A stretch of DNA of 64,000 nucleotides, taken from Verrucosispora sioxanthis. GTDB lineage: Bacteria > Actinomycetota > Actinomycetes > Mycobacteriales > Micromonosporaceae. Position numbers and translations under genes: made by a program. Where the stretch lies: contig NZ_SAIY01000003.1 of the NCBI RefSeq assembly GCF_010560025.1, positions 434,001 to 498,000 of the forward strand. Reading direction: 5' to 3'. Under the pieces are notes generated by a model, which was not told the DNA's origin, did not search any database, and worked only from the letters and a program-made list of their open reading frames with translations. Below are positions 63,131-64,000 of this stretch, piece after piece (position 1 is the first letter of the stretch; every line of letters starts with the position of its first letter).

Positions 63131-64000
63131 TCAGGCCGGCAGACGCCAGACCTGGTTGGCGCCGCCGAAGCAGTCCCAGATCTGGAGCCGGGTGCCGTCG
63201 GCGGAGCTGTTGCCGGTGGCGTCGAGACACCTGTTCGACGCCGGGTTGCGCAGCGTGCCGTTGGACTGGGCCTGCCAGACCTGGGCGCCGGTGCCGTTGC
63301 AGTCCCAGAGTTGGATCGGGGTGCCGTTGGCGGTGCCGGCGCTGGTCACGTCCAGGCACTTGCCGAGGGCACGCAGGGTGCCGTCGCCGGCCACGGTCCA
63401 GCGCTGCGCGTTGGTGCCGTTGCAGGTGTAGAGCTGGATCGCGGTGCCGTTGGCGGTGCTGGCGGCGGCGACGTCGACGCATTTGCCGGCGATGCCGGTG
63501 ATCTGACCGGTCCGGCCGGTCGGCGGCGGGGAGCCACCCGTCACGGTGTCGTAGATCGCGCTGACCAGCGAGGTCGAGCCGCCGGTGTCCTGGGTGAGTT
63601 CCCAGTTCATCATGCCGCCGGCGTTCGCCATCGCCCACTGGGTCTTGCGCTTGACCGTCGGTACGCCGTTGTAGCACTGCTGGGCGCCGCCCACGGTGGT
63701 GCAGTCCCGATTGGCGTTGGCCGGATCCAGGCCGACGAGCTGGGTGTAGGTGTAGTAGCCGGGCCGGCTGTAGAAGGGCACGCCGAGGATGGCCTTGCTG
63801 GCCGGCAGGCCCCGGGCCTTCCAGCCGTTCACCGCGTTGATCGACCAGTCGTAGTTGGCGTGTGGGCTGCCACCGTCGTACGCCATGATGTTGAGGAAGT
63901 CGACGTGGCTGAAGACCGACGTGGGTACGCCGTCGCGGTAGTAGCCCTCCGCGACGACCGCCGCGGTGAGCAGCTTGCCCTGCGGGCGCAACGCGTTGCT
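63131..64000 (-). CDS. GH18 chitinase with C-terminal ricin-type lectin domain (N-terminus beyond window)
   Basis: The 290 visible codons hold the end of a GH18 barrel: FLNIMAYDGGSPHANYDWSI, GVPFYSRPGYYTYTQLVGL and AGGMMNWELTQD, with the catalytic DxxDxDxE motif lying outside the window. A Ser/Pro linker (TGGSPPPTGRTG) leads to a ricin B-type beta-trefoil with three QxW-like repeats (CVDVAAASTANGTAIQLYTC, CLDVTSAGTANGTPIQLWDC, CLDATGNSSADGTRLQIWDC). It is a secreted chitin hydrolase that uses the lectin to bind polysaccharide. A hairpin follows its stop. Confidence 0.9.
   Translation of the reverse strand, partial: SNALRPQGKLLTAAVVAEGYYRDGVPTSVFSHVDFLNIMAYDGGSPHANYDWSINAVNGWKARGLPASKAILGVPFYSRPGYYTYTQLVGLDPANANRDCTTVGGAQQCYNGVPTVKRKTQWAMANAGGMMNWELTQDTGGSTSLVSAIYDTVTGGSPPPTGRTGQITGIAGKCVDVAAASTANGTAIQLYTCNGTNAQRWTVAGDGTLRALGKCLDVTSAGTANGTPIQLWDCNGTGAQVWQAQSNGTLRNPASNRCLDATGNSSADGTRLQIWDCFGGANQVWRLPA

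Overview
The window is very GC-rich, gene-dense DNA with strong G/C at third codon positions, frequent GTG starts, 4-bp ATGA/GTGA gene overlaps, and F420/LLM and SCO5389-type genes. This points to an actinobacterium, most likely Micromonosporaceae (Micromonospora-like); the family is inferred from overall gene content, not from a marker. I see no rRNA, tRNA, CRISPR array, insertion sequence, prophage or biosynthetic megacluster. It reads as chromosomal DNA dominated by sugar uptake, central carbon metabolism and small regulator/target pairs.

Layout. (1) 1-4248: L-fuconate dehydratase (cut by the left edge) followed upstream by a ribose-type ABC importer. (2) 4880-5341: a lone VOC protein. (3) 5364-10551: a MalEFG-like sugar importer operon ending in a serine hydrolase and an IMPase-like protein. 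It is divergent from a LacI regulator (10931) and a clan-J/F beta-propeller glycosidase (12031); near-identical operators lie in front of both units. (4) 13138: epoxide hydrolase; 14352-19787: a complete Dpp/Opp importer. (5) 19909-21537: small hypothetical, M23 peptidase, universal stress protein. (6) 21773-23469: FAH-family hydrolase and an SDR, the likely lower L-fucose pathway, with the SDR carrying paired frameshifts. (7) 23523-25192: MerR regulator divergent from an MFS exporter. (8) 25389-28163: SNF2 ATPase. (9) 28304-30834: ECF sigma factor flanked by two paralogous putative beta-trefoil-like membrane-anchored or exported proteins, one frameshifted. (10) 31229-33264: DUF4212 plus sodium:solute symporter; 33499: Bcr/CflA exporter.

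(11) 34827-38793: SWIM zinc-finger protein (frameshifted) coupled to a large HEAT-like protein. (12) 38925: large-subunit catalase, separated from the previous unit by a 16-bp perfect hairpin. (13) 41290-43645: ArsR/AHSA1 pair and a second MerR/membrane-protein divergent pair. (14) 43801-47375: two LLM flavin/F420 oxidoreductases, SCO5389-family protein and a CooC/MinD-type ATPase. (15) 47505: soluble transhydrogenase; 48983-53473: glyoxylate shunt (aceB, aceA) divergent from a RamB/ScfR-type regulator. (16) 53532-57372: lipoprotein EEP-family hydrolase, DUF4253 protein, KtrAB potassium uptake. (17) 57575-60144: sigma factor with SnoaL domain, a SnoaL protein and an unknown. (18) 60289-62850: KDG kinase and KDPG aldolase divergent from an IclR regulator. 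(19) 63131-64000: C-terminal part of a GH18 chitinase with a ricin-type lectin.

Together the genes describe a saprophytic lifestyle: import of plant- or microbe-derived sugars and peptides, sugar-acid catabolism to pyruvate (fuconate and Entner-Doudoroff-type steps), acetate/short-acid uptake and glyoxylate bypass, chitin degradation, and oxidative-stress defence. The least explained parts are the sigma-factor/paralogue cluster, the SWIM-HEAT pair, the SCO5389-LLM-CooC neighbourhood, and two MerR modules with matching long-spacer, near-leaderless promoters. Three coding units carry apparent frameshifts (near 23.2-23.4, 28.85 and 35.36 kb), which may be real decay or base errors in the assembly.
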